This document shows, one piece after another, positions 26,839 to 35,667 of a DNA stretch of 64,000 nt. Under the pieces are notes generated by a model. That model saw only the letters and a program-made list of their open reading frames with translations. It did no database searches and was not told the origin of the DNA. This DNA comes from Bradyrhizobium sp. 195 (GTDB lineage Bacteria > Pseudomonadota > Alphaproteobacteria > Rhizobiales > Xanthobacteraceae), in the NCBI RefSeq assembly GCF_023101665.1, contig NZ_CP082161.1, forward strand, positions 6,510,001 to 6,574,000. Reading direction: 5' to 3'. Numbering within the stretch: the stretch's first letter is position 1; each line of letters opens with the position of its first letter. A program made the position numbers and the translations under genes.

Positions 26839-27357
26839 CTACCCTGCCCGCGCCTTGCTCCAGTCGGGGCCGACCGGGCCGGACACGCCGTCGAAGGCGC
26901 CGTCGACGAGTTCGAACACCAGGATGCGGGCAGCGTCGACAGGGCCCGGCATGGTGACGCGGCCCTTCGGGACCGGCTTGAAGCCGACACGGCTGTAATA
27001 GGGCTCGTCGCCGACCAGCAGCACGAGACGGTGGCCTTTCGCCTTTGCGTCCTTGAGCGCGCGCTCCATCAACAGACGGCCGACACCGCGGCCGCGGAAC
27101 GGCGGCTCGACCGTGAGCGGCCCCAGCAGCAGCGCAGGCGTTTCGCCGACCAGCACCGGCAATTGCCTGACGGAGCCGACCAGCAGTGTGCCGATGCGGG
27201 CGGTGAAGGACAATTCGAGCAGATGGTCGACGTGCTCGCGAATCCGGTAGGCGCTGAGCACGAAGCGGCCGGGACCGAAGGTACGTTCATGCAGCCGCTC
27301 GATCGACTGGGCGTCGCCGGCGGCCTCGGGAAGGATGGTCAATGAGAGATCGGTCAT
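26839..27357 (-). CDS. GNAT family N-acetyltransferase
   Basis: An acetyl-CoA-dependent acyltransferase of 172 aa starting MTDLSLTILPEAAGD. The acetyl-CoA loop is PPFRGRGVGRLLMERAL, and the adjacent LLGPLTVEPP and GDEPYYSRVGFKPVPKG are typical of the family. The start at 27357 was chosen because the open frame continues upstream only into a decayed glycosyltransferase gene. The substrate is unknown. It lies 57 bases downstream of the pseudogene end on the same strand. Confidence 0.88.
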   Translation of the reverse strand: MTDLSLTILPEAAGDAQSIERLHERTFGPGRFVLSAYRIREHVDHLLELSFTARIGTLLVGSVRQLPVLVGETPALLLGPLTVEPPFRGRGVGRLLMERALKDAKAKGHRLVLLVGDEPYYSRVGFKPVPKGRVTMPGPVDAARILVFELVDGAFDGVSGPVGPDWSKARAG

Positions 27358-27413
27358 GTCAATTCGCGGGATAGCACCTGAACGCAGCGCGGTCCATCGG
27401 GCAGCGAAGGCGT

Positions 27414-28031
27414 TCAGCTCCTTTTCATCGGAGGTCGGGACAGGTAGGCCAGCATCTTCATTTCCCGCCGCCCTCGCGTCACCGTGTCGAGCACGAGCCC
27501 CGACGACACCGAGAGCAGGGGCGAAGCTGTCCGAGAGGACCGGGAAGGACTTGACGAAGCGGCGTGAGAACACGCGGTAGCCGGACAGGATGTCCTTGAA
27601 CGTGTGACCGAAGGTCGACGCCAGGAAGCCCGTCAGCATACGGTTGCCAGTGCGGTGGCCGAGCCGGTAGGCGGCCCTGATCGACGCGAAGACCGACCAC
27701 CATGTCGAGATGATCATCGAGCAGCCTGTCGATCATGCGCGGCGCGCTCGCCGCATCGTAGGTGGCATCACCATCGACCAGCACATAGATGTCGGCCTCG
27801 ACGTCGGCGAACATGCGACGCACGACGTGGCCCTTGCCCTGCCGCCGCTCGCTGCGCACGATCGCGCCCGCTTCGCGCGCGACCGCCGCGGTATGTCGCG
27901 CGAATTGTTGTCGTAGACGTAGATCTCGGCCGAGGGCAGCGCCTTGCGGAATCGGCAATGACGGTCGCGACCACCGCTTCCTCATTGTAGCAGGGCACCA
28001 GCAGCGCGATGCGAAGTTGCGTTGAGGTCAT
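27414..28031 (-). pseudogene. Decayed family 2 glycosyltransferase
   Basis: The N-terminus MTSTQLRIALLVPCYNEEAV is a GT2 start, but the frame is broken at least three times. One break follows VVATVIAD (a base missing near 27950), one follows NNSRD near 27898, and one follows VVGLRVDQG near 27680. Between the breaks, correct GT2 blocks continue in other frames, among them RMFADVEADIYVLVDGDATYD and YRLGHRTGNRMLTGFLASTF. After SFPVLSD the central region is missing, and the sequence jumps to a C-terminal LDTVTRGRREMKMLAYL that ends at 27414. Internal loss as well as frameshifts argues for true decay and not sequencing error alone. Confidence 0.8.
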
Positions 28032-28222
28032 CGCGACGGCACTCCGAGGCTTGCCGGCTCGCGCCCGAGCGGCGCGGCCTGCGGCGGCAGCATGCGCGCC
28101 TCGGTCCAGCGCGACATCGTGGCGACGTTGCTGGCGAGGATCGCGAGGCAGATCAGACCGAAGGCGATTTGGCGATCTTCATCCGGCGTCCGTGGCGGCC
28201 TTTTCGGGCTGCTTGCTCGCAC
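28028..28222 (-). pseudogene. Fragment of a membrane protein upstream of the GT2 pseudogene
   Basis: A 64-residue frame with one hydrophobic segment (FGLICLAILASNVATMS) ends TGA overlapping the GT2 start (ATGA). It may be the remains of the partner gene of the decayed glycosyltransferase. No family is recognised, and it could also be a small intact protein. Confidence 0.35.
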
Positions 28223-28231
28223 AGGCCGCCG

Positions 28232-28723
28232 TCAGCGCCACGTCGCAATCATTGGCCGGCCGTCCAGCACTTCCGCGATCCGAAGCCGCGTGCCAGGCGT
28301 AGTGCCCTCGGGCAACGCCGTGATCGGAAAGAACTGGCATTCGACGATCTCGCGGTTGGGCTCGGGCGGGCGCTCCTGCCTGAACTGCCTGACCACATAG
28401 ACCGCGACGTGGTCGCGGCGGGAGACGTGGCTGTTGAGGAAGATGCCGTGCAGGCTTACTGCTCCGGTGAGGTCGATATCGCCCTCCTCCTTGAGCTCGC
28501 GCCGCATCGCCTGCTCCATGGTCTCGCCATGGTCGACGCCGCCGCCGGGCAGGTGCCAGCCGCTGACGTAGCTGTGCCGGACCAGGAACACCCGGTTCTC
28601 GGCATCCAGCACCACGGCGCGGACGCCGAGCGTCATGCCGCGGACGACGAGGAAATAGGCGTGGAAGATTCGCCGCAGCAACGGCTCGAATTTCCTGCGA
28701 ACGCTGTTCAGACGATCTTCCAT
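28232..28723 (-). CDS. Nudix hydrolase
   Basis: A 163-aa hydrolase of nucleoside-diphosphate-linked compounds. The Nudix box GGGVDHGETMEQAMRRELKE then EGDID lies at about residues 62-88, preceded by NRVFLVRHSYVSGWHLPGGG. The start is the ATG at 28723, MEDRLNSVRRKFEPLL. It is upstream of the decayed glycosyltransferase on the same strand, so the three may once have formed a surface-sugar operon. The exact substrate is unknown. Confidence 0.88.
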   Translation of the reverse strand: MEDRLNSVRRKFEPLLRRIFHAYFLVVRGMTLGVRAVVLDAENRVFLVRHSYVSGWHLPGGGVDHGETMEQAMRRELKEEGDIDLTGAVSLHGIFLNSHVSRRDHVAVYVVRQFRQERPPEPNREIVECQFFPITALPEGTTPGTRLRIAEVLDGRPMIATWR

Positions 28724-28813
28724 CACGCTCCCATGAGGCCGCTTCCGGCCCCGCTTGCACGTTGCCTGCGACCTTGCCATTACAGTGGAGCAATAGCGAG
28801 GCAATCGCGCGCC

Positions 28814-29710
28814 ATGACTCCCAACACGCTGGCCCCCTTCACGCTCGCCCATCTGTCCGATCCGCATCTGCCGCCCTTGCCGAAGCCGCGGCTGATCGAG
28901 CTCGCCGGCAAGCGCGTGCTCGGCTATGTCAACTGGACGCGCAACCGCCACAAGTACCAGCGCCGCGAAGTGCTCGACGCGCTGGTCGCCGACATGAAGA
29001 TGCAGGCGCCCGACCACATCGCGGTGACGGGCGATCTCGTCAACCTGGCGCTGGAAGCCGAGTTCGCTCCTGCCCGCGCCTGGCTCGACGGCGTTGGCCC
29101 GCCCGACCGCGTCACCGCGATTCCCGGCAATCACGACGCCTATGTCCGCGCCACCTCGCATCGCTTCGGCGAGACGTTTGGCCCCTATCTTGCGGGCGAC
29201 GACGGCAGCATCGGTTTTCCGTCCGTGCGCCGGCGCGGGCCGCTTGCCTTGATCAGCCTGTCGACGGCGGTGCCAACCCTGCCGCTGATGGCGACGGGCA
29301 CGCTCGGACGCAATCAGCTCGCCTCGCTCGCAGCAGTGCTCGAACGGCTCGCGACTGAAGACGTGTTTCGCGTGCTGCTGGTGCACCATCCGCTGAAGTC
29401 CGGCGCGCGGCAGAAGCGGATGACAGATTCGGCCGCGCTGCTGGCGCTACTCAAGCGCCATGGCGTCGAGCTGATCCTGCACGGGCACGACCACATTCAT
29501 TCGACGATGTGGTTCGAGGGGCCGAACGGCAACATTCCCGCGCTCGGCGTGCCCTCGGCCTCCGCGCTCGCGCACGGGCACTACCCGGCGGCGGCGTATA
29601 ATCTGTTCACGGTCGAGAAGGACAATGCCGGCTGGCGCTGTGAGCAGACGGTGCGGAGCCTGGGAGCAGGGTTTCAGATCGGGCAGATCAAGCATGTGAG
29701 GTTGATTTAG
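28814..29710 (+). CDS. Metallophosphoesterase
   Basis: A 298-aa calcineurin-like phosphoesterase. All metal-binding motifs are present: LAHLSDPHLPP near the N-terminus, VTGDLVNLALE, IPGNHDAYV, LLVHHPLKSGA and ILHGHDHIHS. It is likely soluble and acts on a phosphodiester or phosphomonoester, possibly cyclic nucleotides or UDP-sugar lipids; the substrate cannot be told from sequence. It is divergent from the Nudix gene. A palindromic element follows 7 bases after the stop. Confidence 0.9.
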   Translation: MTPNTLAPFTLAHLSDPHLPPLPKPRLIELAGKRVLGYVNWTRNRHKYQRREVLDALVADMKMQAPDHIAVTGDLVNLALEAEFAPARAWLDGVGPPDRVTAIPGNHDAYVRATSHRFGETFGPYLAGDDGSIGFPSVRRRGPLALISLSTAVPTLPLMATGTLGRNQLASLAAVLERLATEDVFRVLLVHHPLKSGARQKRMTDSAALLALLKRHGVELILHGHDHIHSTMWFEGPNGNIPALGVPSASALAHGHYPAAAYNLFTVEKDNAGWRCEQTVRSLGAGFQIGQIKHVRLI

Positions 29711-29717
29711 ACCTGCT

Positions 29718-29816
29718 GTCATTCCGGGGCATGCGAAGCATGAACCCGGAATCCATCAGGCCGCAATACGTGCTGATGAATGGATTCCGGGTTCGCTTCG
29801 CGCGCCCCGGAATGAC
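29718..29816. repeat. Dispersed palindrome, family G
   Basis: A 99-bp inverted repeat, GTCATTCCGGGGCATGCGAAGC to its complement GCGCGCCCCGGAATGAC. A half-copy of the right arm recurs at about 57779-57797. Confidence 0.75.
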
Positions 29817-29829
29817 GACCGAAGATGCC

Positions 29830-30384
29830 TCACCAGCTCCGCAACGCCGCCACCACGGCAACCCCGAACAACGCGGCAGCACCGAGGACGAAGCCGAACA
29901 CGAACGGCCATACCCGCGAGCGTCGCGGCGGCGGCGCGACCTCGGGCTTCGGTTCGGGCGGGACCACCATCGCGTGCTCGCGCTCCACCATGCGGCGCGC
30001 GACATAGTCGGTGACGGCCTCGACGATCACGGCGGTGTCGTGCGATTCGGCGAGCACGATGCGGCCGAAGCGGGTGTCCTGGACGAAGCGGTACATGCGC
30101 TTGTCGCGCCCCATCACGATGTGCGCGACAACGTCGATCCACAGTCTCGGCGTATCGCCCTGGCTGATGCCGCGGTCGAACAGGTCGATCTGATCAGGCA
30201 CCTGCGCGAACAGCGGATCGAGCGCGTCGTTGAGGATCTCGAGCCGCGCCACCTCGGCGTCCCTGAGATCGACGACGACGCCGGTCCGGTCGGCGGCCTC
30301 GATCCGCGCGCGCAGCAGCGCATCGCGCAGCCGCACCGGGCGCGGCTGGCCGGGATGGGTCCCGCTGGTCTCGGGCTCTGACAT
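29830..30384 (-). CDS. Conserved hypothetical protein with C-terminal membrane anchor
   Basis: A 184-residue protein. Residues 1-150 are soluble, rich in Asp, Arg and Val (RDALLRARIEAADRTGVVVD, LFDRGISQGDTPRLWIDVVA, RFGRIVLAESHDTAVIVEAV). A proline-rich linker (VVPPEPKPEVAPPPRRS) leads to one membrane helix (WPFVFGFVLGAAALFGVAVV), so the bulk of the protein probably faces the cytosol. I recognise no domain. It stands alone between a palindrome and the aceA operon, reading away from aceA's terminator. Confidence 0.75.
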   Translation of the reverse strand: MSEPETSGTHPGQPRPVRLRDALLRARIEAADRTGVVVDLRDAEVARLEILNDALDPLFAQVPDQIDLFDRGISQGDTPRLWIDVVAHIVMGRDKRMYRFVQDTRFGRIVLAESHDTAVIVEAVTDYVARRMVEREHAMVVPPEPKPEVAPPPRRSRVWPFVFGFVLGAAALFGVAVVAALRSW

Positions 30385-30492
30385 TGTCGGCCTCGTCCTC
30401 GACTATCCGCCATTAACCTATCAGCAACCACATCCTCCGCAAAGGCCTACAATTCCAGATACTTACGGCGCCCACAGCCGTTTCACCTGTGC

Positions 30493-30532
30493 CAAAAACA
30501 GACGATCCCACCCAGGCAGAGCCTGGATGGGA
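30493..30532 (-). terminator. Terminator of the aceA-DUF4170 transcript
   Basis: On the minus strand a 12-bp stem TCCCATCCAGGC/GCCTGGGTGGGA with a 3-base loop (30506-30532) runs into TCGTCTGTTTTTGG. It lies 36 bases after the DUF4170 gene stop, the expected end of the aceA transcript. Confidence 0.75.
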
Positions 30533-30567
30533 CCATCCGTCCTTGGACGTCTTCTTAATTCAGGGCG

Positions 30568-30777
30568 TCAGGCCGAGACGCGCGACGGCTCTTCCACGAT
30601 CGAGAAGCGGACGCCGGCCTTGTGACGGTTCTCTTCCGAGACCGTGCGCCAGGCGTCCTCGGCCTCCTTGCGGGTCTTGAACGGACCCTGCACCTGGGCC
30701 GAGCCTTCCACCAGCTTGTGGAAGTTCATCGAACCGAACTCGCCGCCGATCACCCAGAAATTGCTGCCTTTGGTCAT
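30568..30777 (-). CDS. DUF4170 family small protein
   Basis: A 69-residue protein beginning MTKGSNFWVIGGEFGSMNFH with a basic, compact sequence (GPFKTRKEAEDAWRTVSEEN), matching the DUF4170 family of alphaproteobacteria. Function unknown. It lies 30 bases downstream of aceA on the same strand and is closed by a terminator, so it is probably in the aceA transcript. Its RBS GGAGACTGACA is well placed. Confidence 0.8.
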   Translation of the reverse strand: MTKGSNFWVIGGEFGSMNFHKLVEGSAQVQGPFKTRKEAEDAWRTVSEENRHKAGVRFSIVEEPSRVSA

Positions 30778-30807
30778 TGTCAGTCTCCTGTTTCGGTGCG
30801 TGCTGCG

Positions 30808-32442
30808 TTAGCCGAACTGGTTCATCGTGTTGTGGGCGCCGCCCGCCTTCAGGGCAGCCTCGCCCGCGAAGTACTCCTTGTGGTCGTCACCGATATCGGA
30901 GCCGGCCATGTTCTGATGCTTGGCGCAGGCGATACCCTGACGGATCTCGGCGCGCTGCACGTTCTTGACGTAGCCGAGCATGCCCTGCTCGCCGAAATAT
31001 TCCTTCGCCAGATTATCGGTCGAGAGCGCCGCCGTGTGATAGGTCGGCAACGTGATCAGGTGATGGAAGATGCCGGCGCGCTTGGCCGAATCCGCCTGGA
31101 AGGTGCGGATGCGCTCGTCGGCTTCCTGCGCCAGCGGCGTATCGTCGTATTCCGGCTTCATCAGCTCGGCACGGTTGTACTTGCTGACGTCCTTGCCGGC
31201 TTCCTTCATCGCGTCGTAGACCTGCCAACGGAAGTTCAGCGTCCAGTTGAAGGACGGCGAGTTGTTGTAGGCCAGCTTGGCGTTCGGGACGACCTTGCGG
31301 ATCCGATCGACCATTTTGGCGATCTGCTCGATATGCGGCTTCTCGGTCTCGATCCAGAGCAGGTCGGCGCCGTTCTGCAGCGAGGTGATGCTGTCGAGCA
31401 CGCAGCGGTCTTCGCCAGTACCAGGACGGAACTGGTAGAGGTTGGAGGGCAGCCGCTTCGGACGCATCATCTTGCCGTTGCGGCTGATGATAACGTCGCC
31501 ATTGCGGGCGTTCTCCGCCGTCACTTCCTCGCAATCGAGGAAGCTGTTGTACTGGTCGCCGATATCACCGGGCTTGTGGCTGACGGCGATCTGCTGCGTC
31601 AGGCCGGCGCCGAGCGAGTCGGTGCGGGTCACGATAACGCCGTCTTCGACGCCGAGCTCGAGGAAGGCGTGGCGGCAGGCGCGGATCTTCGCGATGAACA
31701 CCTCGTGCGGCACGGTGACCTTGCCGTCCTGGTGACCGCACTGCTTCTCGTCGGAGACCTGGTTCTCGATCTGGAGCGCGCAGGCACCCGCTTCGATCAT
31801 CTTCTTGGCAAGCAGATAGGTCGCCTCGGCGTTGCCGAAGCCGGCGTCGATGTCGGCGATGACGGGCACGACGTGGGTCTGGAAGTTGTCGATCTTCGCG
31901 ATCAGCTCCTTCTCACGGGTCTGGTCGCCTTCCTTGCGCGCCTTGTCGAGGAGACGGAAGATGTCGTTGAGTTCACGCGAATCCGCCTGACGCAGGAAGG
32001 TGTAGAGCTCCTCGATCAGCGCCGGCACCGAGGTCTTCTCGTGCATCGACTGGTCGGGCAGCGGGCCGAAATCGGAGCGCAGCGCCGCGATCATCCAGCC
32101 CGAGAGGTACAGATAGGTGCGATCGGTCTTGCCGCCGAAGTGCTTCTTGACCGAGATCAGCTTCTGCTGGGCGATGAAGCCGTGCCAGCAGCCCAGCGAC
32201 TGGGTGTACTTGGTCGGGTCGTTGTCATAGGCGGCCATGTCGGCCCGCATCAGCGCCGCGGTGTAGCGGGCGACGTCGAGACCGGTCTTGAAGCGGTTCT
32301 GGAGGCGCATGCGGGCCACGGCCTCGGCCGACACGCCGTTCCAAGTTGGCTGGGTCTCGAGCAGCGCCTGGGCCGCCTTGACCTCGTCCTGATACGAACC
32401 CGGGCCCTGGAAGGTGCTGATGCCGCGCGGCTGGTAGTTCAT
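30808..32442 (-). CDS. aceA: Isocitrate lyase
   Basis: Splits isocitrate into glyoxylate and succinate in the glyoxylate shunt, needed for growth on acetate or fatty acids. It has 544 aa, the long form. The catalytic segment is SDEKQCGHQDGKV (active-site Cys), with substrate-binding GCWHGFIAQQ and the helix VVPVIADIDAGFGNAEAT. MNYQPRGISTFQGPGSYQDE is the family N-terminus, so the start is the ATG at 32442 and not the longer in-frame opening. It is divergent from an ScfR/RamB-type regulator; malate synthase is not in the window. Confidence 0.97.
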   Translation of the reverse strand: MNYQPRGISTFQGPGSYQDEVKAAQALLETQPTWNGVSAEAVARMRLQNRFKTGLDVARYTAALMRADMAAYDNDPTKYTQSLGCWHGFIAQQKLISVKKHFGGKTDRTYLYLSGWMIAALRSDFGPLPDQSMHEKTSVPALIEELYTFLRQADSRELNDIFRLLDKARKEGDQTREKELIAKIDNFQTHVVPVIADIDAGFGNAEATYLLAKKMIEAGACALQIENQVSDEKQCGHQDGKVTVPHEVFIAKIRACRHAFLELGVEDGVIVTRTDSLGAGLTQQIAVSHKPGDIGDQYNSFLDCEEVTAENARNGDVIISRNGKMMRPKRLPSNLYQFRPGTGEDRCVLDSITSLQNGADLLWIETEKPHIEQIAKMVDRIRKVVPNAKLAYNNSPSFNWTLNFRWQVYDAMKEAGKDVSKYNRAELMKPEYDDTPLAQEADERIRTFQADSAKRAGIFHHLITLPTYHTAALSTDNLAKEYFGEQGMLGYVKNVQRAEIRQGIACAKHQNMAGSDIGDDHKEYFAGEAALKAGGAHNTMNQFG

Positions 32443-32570
32443 GTGCCTGATCCTCTTGCTGACGATGGCTAGCCATCGACATTCTTGACAGTGCATTGCG
32501 AGATGCGTGTCAGGAGCTAAACGCGAAAACAGAAACTTCGTATAGATGGCTTGTTTCTTAATGGTGATGT

Positions 32571-32620
32571 CATGTAACATCAGAACATGTAACAGATGTT
32601 ATTTTGTAAAGTTTGTAAAA
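32571..32620. promoter_or_regulatory. Divergent aceA/ScfR operator region with tandem TTTGTAAA
   Basis: Two direct TTTGTAAA boxes (32603-32610 and 32612-32619) lie 48 bases upstream of the regulator start, preceded by two CATGTAACA repeats (32571-32579 and 32586-32594). TTTGCAAA-type boxes are the known targets of the ScfR/RamB/PccR family that controls acetate and propionate genes. The 225-base gap between aceA and the regulator holds both promoters. Confidence 0.7.
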
Positions 32621-32667
32621 TTATAGGTCAGCAAGACTGTCCTTTGATGCGCATGGAGACCTGAGAA

Positions 32668-34113
32668 ATGCCCGCCAATACCGGCAAGAAACTCTTCGTC
32701 GGCCCGCGGTTCCGGAGGATCCGGCAGCAATTGGGACTGTCGCAGACCCAGATCGCCGAGGGGCTCGGGATCTCGCCGAGCTATGTCAACCTGATCGAGC
32801 GCAACCAGCGCCCGGTGACGGCGCAGATCCTGCTGCGGCTGGCCGAAACCTACGACCTCGATTTGCGCGACCTCGCCACCGCCGACGAGGACCGCTTCTT
32901 TGCCGAGCTCAACGAGATCTTCTCCGACCCGCTGTTCCGCCAGATCGACGTTCCCAAGCAGGAGCTGCGCGACCTCGCCGAGCTCTGCCCCGGCGTCACC
33001 CATGCGCTGCAGCGGCTCTACGCCGCCTATACCGAGGCCCGCCAGGGCGAGACGCTGGCCGCAGCCCAGATGGCCGACCGCGACGTCGGCACCCGCTATG
33101 AGGCCAATCCGGTCGAGCGCGTGCGCGAGCTGATCGAGGCCAATCGCAACTATTTTCCGGAGCTCGAGCAGGCCGCGGAGACTCTTCGCGACGAGTTGAA
33201 CGTCCCGGCCGAGGGACTCTATGCAGCGCTCGCGGCGCGGCTGCGCGAAAAGCATTCGATCCAGACCCGCGTCATGCCTGTCGACGTGATGCGTGAGACG
33301 CTCCGGCGGTTTGATCGTCATCGCCGCCAGCTGCTGATCTCCGAGCTCGTCGATCCGCCCGGCCGCGCCTTCCAGCTTGCCTTCCAGCTTGGCTTGGGTG
33401 AATGCGCGCAGGCCCTGGAAACCATCATCGGCCGCGCCGGCCCGCTCGACGATGCGCCGCGCCGCCTGTTCCGCATCACGCTCGGCAACTATTTTGCTGC
33501 TGCCGTGATGATGCCCTATCCGGCGTTCCTGGCCGCAGCCGAAGCCCTGAATTACGACATCCACGTGCTGGCGCAGCGCTTCAACTCCGGCTTCGAGCAG
33601 GTCTGCCACCGCCTCACCACCCTGCAGCGGCCGAACGCGCGCGGCATTCCGTTCTTCCTCTTGCGCGTCGACAATGCCGGCAACGTCTCGAAGCGCTTCT
33701 CCTCCGGCACCTTCCCGTTCTCGAAGTTCGGCGGCACCTGTCCGCTGTGGAACGTACACTCGACCTTCGACACGCCGGATCGCCTGCTCAAGCAGGTGAT
33801 CGAGCTGTCCGACGGCACGCGCTATTTCTCGATCGCGCAGATGGTGCGCCGCCCCGTCGCGCCGCACCCGCTGCCGCAACCGCGCTTCGCCATCGGCCTC
33901 GGCTGCGAGATCCGTCACGCCGCGCGCCTGACCTATGCCGCCGGCATGGACCTCGAGAAAACCGAGGGCACGCCGATCGGCGTCAATTGCCGCCTGTGCG
34001 AGCGCGAAAACTGTGCCCAGCGCGCCGAGCCGCCGATCACGCGCACGCTGATCCTGGACGAGACGACGCGGCGGGTGTCGAGTTTCGCGTTCTCGAATGC
34101 GCGGGAGTTGTGA
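32668..34113 (+). CDS. Short-chain fatty acyl-CoA regulator family protein (ScfR/RamB type)
   Basis: A 481-aa transcription factor with an N-terminal XRE helix-turn-helix (QTQIAEGLGISPSYVNLIER, residues 25-45), a central IrrE/ImmA-like domain and a C-terminal DUF2083 domain with conserved cysteines (NCRLCERENCAQRAEPP). The family includes RamB (acetate metabolism) and PccR (propionyl-CoA). It is divergent from aceA, and TTTGTAAA boxes lie between, so it probably controls aceA and itself in response to acyl-CoA. Activator versus repressor action is not shown by the sequence. Confidence 0.9.
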   Translation: MPANTGKKLFVGPRFRRIRQQLGLSQTQIAEGLGISPSYVNLIERNQRPVTAQILLRLAETYDLDLRDLATADEDRFFAELNEIFSDPLFRQIDVPKQELRDLAELCPGVTHALQRLYAAYTEARQGETLAAAQMADRDVGTRYEANPVERVRELIEANRNYFPELEQAAETLRDELNVPAEGLYAALAARLREKHSIQTRVMPVDVMRETLRRFDRHRRQLLISELVDPPGRAFQLAFQLGLGECAQALETIIGRAGPLDDAPRRLFRITLGNYFAAAVMMPYPAFLAAAEALNYDIHVLAQRFNSGFEQVCHRLTTLQRPNARGIPFFLLRVDNAGNVSKRFSSGTFPFSKFGGTCPLWNVHSTFDTPDRLLKQVIELSDGTRYFSIAQMVRRPVAPHPLPQPRFAIGLGCEIRHAARLTYAAGMDLEKTEGTPIGVNCRLCERENCAQRAEPPITRTLILDETTRRVSSFAFSNAREL

Positions 34114-34171
34114 GGAACGGGCACCGTAAAGCGCAGCATGTATTGGCGAAGAGCGAACGCCATACCCACCG

Positions 34172-34273
34172 CTGGATCGCCCGCGAAGGCGGGCGATCCA
34201 GTACTCCGCGGCCACGGTGATTGAGCCGAAACGCCGCGGAGTACTGGATGTCCCGCCTTCGCGGGGCATGACA
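34172..34273. repeat. Dispersed composite palindrome, family H (copy 1)
   Basis: CTGGATCGCCCGCGAAGGCGG ... CCGCGGAGTACTGGAT ... CGCGGGGCATGACAG. Outer GTCAT/ATGAC arms and inner CCGCGGAGTACTGG arms are shared with copies at 43073-43177 and with the IS481-split copy at 45130-46504. Confidence 0.75.
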
Positions 34274-34307
34274 GTAGGGGATGCGGCTTGATTGATCTGC
34301 CTAACGC

Positions 34308-34601
34308 CTACGCCAGCGTATGCACGATCACCGGCCCCGCAGCCGCGCTCGCGTGCCCCGCGAGCAACGGGCCGAGATCCTTCTCGATCCAGGCGATGGC
34401 GCGCTTGTTTGCCTCCTCGGCCTGCTCGAACTTGTCGAAGATCGAGATCGCGGTGACCGTGTCGTCACCGGCATAGACGACGTAATAGGCGCGGAAGCCG
34501 TCGACGTCGCTGATGATCGGAACGGCGCCGTCCTTGATGCGGCGCGCCAGTTCCTCAGCGCTCCCGCTCTTCGCCTTGGCCTGACGGATGGCGGCATACA
34601 T
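34308..34601 (-). CDS. Small hypothetical protein, dimeric alpha/beta-barrel-like
   Basis: A 97-aa soluble protein (MYAAIRQAKAKSGSAEELAR, then DVDGFRAYYVVYAGDDTVTAISIF and EKDLGPLLAGHAS). The alternating strand and helix pattern is like the small stress-response or antibiotic-monooxygenase (ABM) fold, but I cannot assign it firmly. It sits alone, with a palindrome at its 3' side. Function unknown. Confidence 0.65.
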   Translation of the reverse strand: MYAAIRQAKAKSGSAEELARRIKDGAVPIISDVDGFRAYYVVYAGDDTVTAISIFDKFEQAEEANKRAIAWIEKDLGPLLAGHASAAAGPVIVHTLA

Positions 34602-34830
34602 GGCAATCCTCCCTTCCGGCTACTGATGTGAGGGCATGGTGCCCGGAGCGGATGTTACGCCGAAGCCCGCCGCCAATCCATGCTTGGTTAACCCCACCCT
34701 AATCCGCCTTTGCGATCTGCAACCAAGGATTAAGCACGCCTCAACATCGGTGCCTTAGTCTTGCCCCACTCACTTTTCGCAAACACCGGCGGCCTATTGT
34801 GCCGGGCGAAGTGACATCAGGGGGTTCATC

Positions 34831-35631
34831 ATGCGCATTGCGTTGCTGCTGACGGCGACCATCGTCGGCGCGCTCTTCGCCAATCCATCCCATGCCGGAT
34901 CGCTCGATGCCGACGCAGCGCAGTCGCTGCCGCCGGGCTTCCAGAGCTACCGCGGCTACATGTTCGACCTGTCGGAAAATTCCGACCGCAAGGACGTCGA
35001 CAAGCTAACCGACAATCTGAAGCAGCAGATTGACCTCGTGGAAGGCGCTGGCCTCTCACCGCGCGTGCTGCGCTTCTTCCATACTGTGCCGATCGTCGCC
35101 AGCGAGCTGGCCTGCCTCGACGAAGGCGCCGCGACCGCCTGCTACGGCCGGGTCACGCCGGAGATCCACCGCACTGCGCCGCGAACGCTCACGGTGTGGG
35201 ACCCGAACAAGCAGCGCTGGACCAACCCGAACGCCGTCGACCTCGCGGTCGATTCCGGGCTCGGCGTGATCATGCTGCGCCCGGACATGATGCGGTACGA
35301 GAAGGAGGCCGTGCTGCTGCACGAGCTGCTGCACGCCTACCACGCGCGGCTGTTGCCGGACGGCTATGCCAACAAGGGCGTGATCGCCTACTACGCGCTT
35401 GCCAAGTCCAAGGACCTTCTCCCCAAGGACTCCTATGCGATGAAGAACCCGATGGAGTTCTTTGCGGTGACCGCCAGCATCTTCCTGTCCGGAAAGAGCG
35501 AATTCCACGACCCGAAGTCGCGCGAGGCGCTCAAGGAGAAGATGCCGGACTATTACAAATATCTGGTCGGCGTGTTCGGCTTCGACCCCGAGCCAGCGGC
35601 GGCAAACGGCCCGGTCGCCTCGCTGAAGTGA
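34831..35631 (+). CDS. Secreted zincin-like protein (HELLH)
   Basis: A 266-aa exported protein with a signal peptide (MRIALLLTATIVGALFANPS, cleaved after HA-G). A zinc-binding HExxH motif is present as VLLHELLHAYHARLLPDGY (about residues 165-183), followed by YYALAKSKDLLPKDSYAM and a further helix, MEFFAVTASIFLSG, whose Glu may be the third ligand. The family is not recognised; the layout suggests a metalloprotease or a structural zincin. A good terminator lies 37 bases after the stop. Confidence 0.7.
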   Translation: MRIALLLTATIVGALFANPSHAGSLDADAAQSLPPGFQSYRGYMFDLSENSDRKDVDKLTDNLKQQIDLVEGAGLSPRVLRFFHTVPIVASELACLDEGAATACYGRVTPEIHRTAPRTLTVWDPNKQRWTNPNAVDLAVDSGLGVIMLRPDMMRYEKEAVLLHELLHAYHARLLPDGYANKGVIAYYALAKSKDLLPKDSYAMKNPMEFFAVTASIFLSGKSEFHDPKSREALKEKMPDYYKYLVGVFGFDPEPAAANGPVASLK

Positions 35632-35667
35632 GGCGAACGTAGAAACTGCGTACGCCAAGCAGCCAAA

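Noticed and set aside
28179..28793. A long minus-strand frame overlapping the Nudix gene
   Set aside because: It is out of frame with the Nudix gene, which has all motifs, and has no resemblance of its own.
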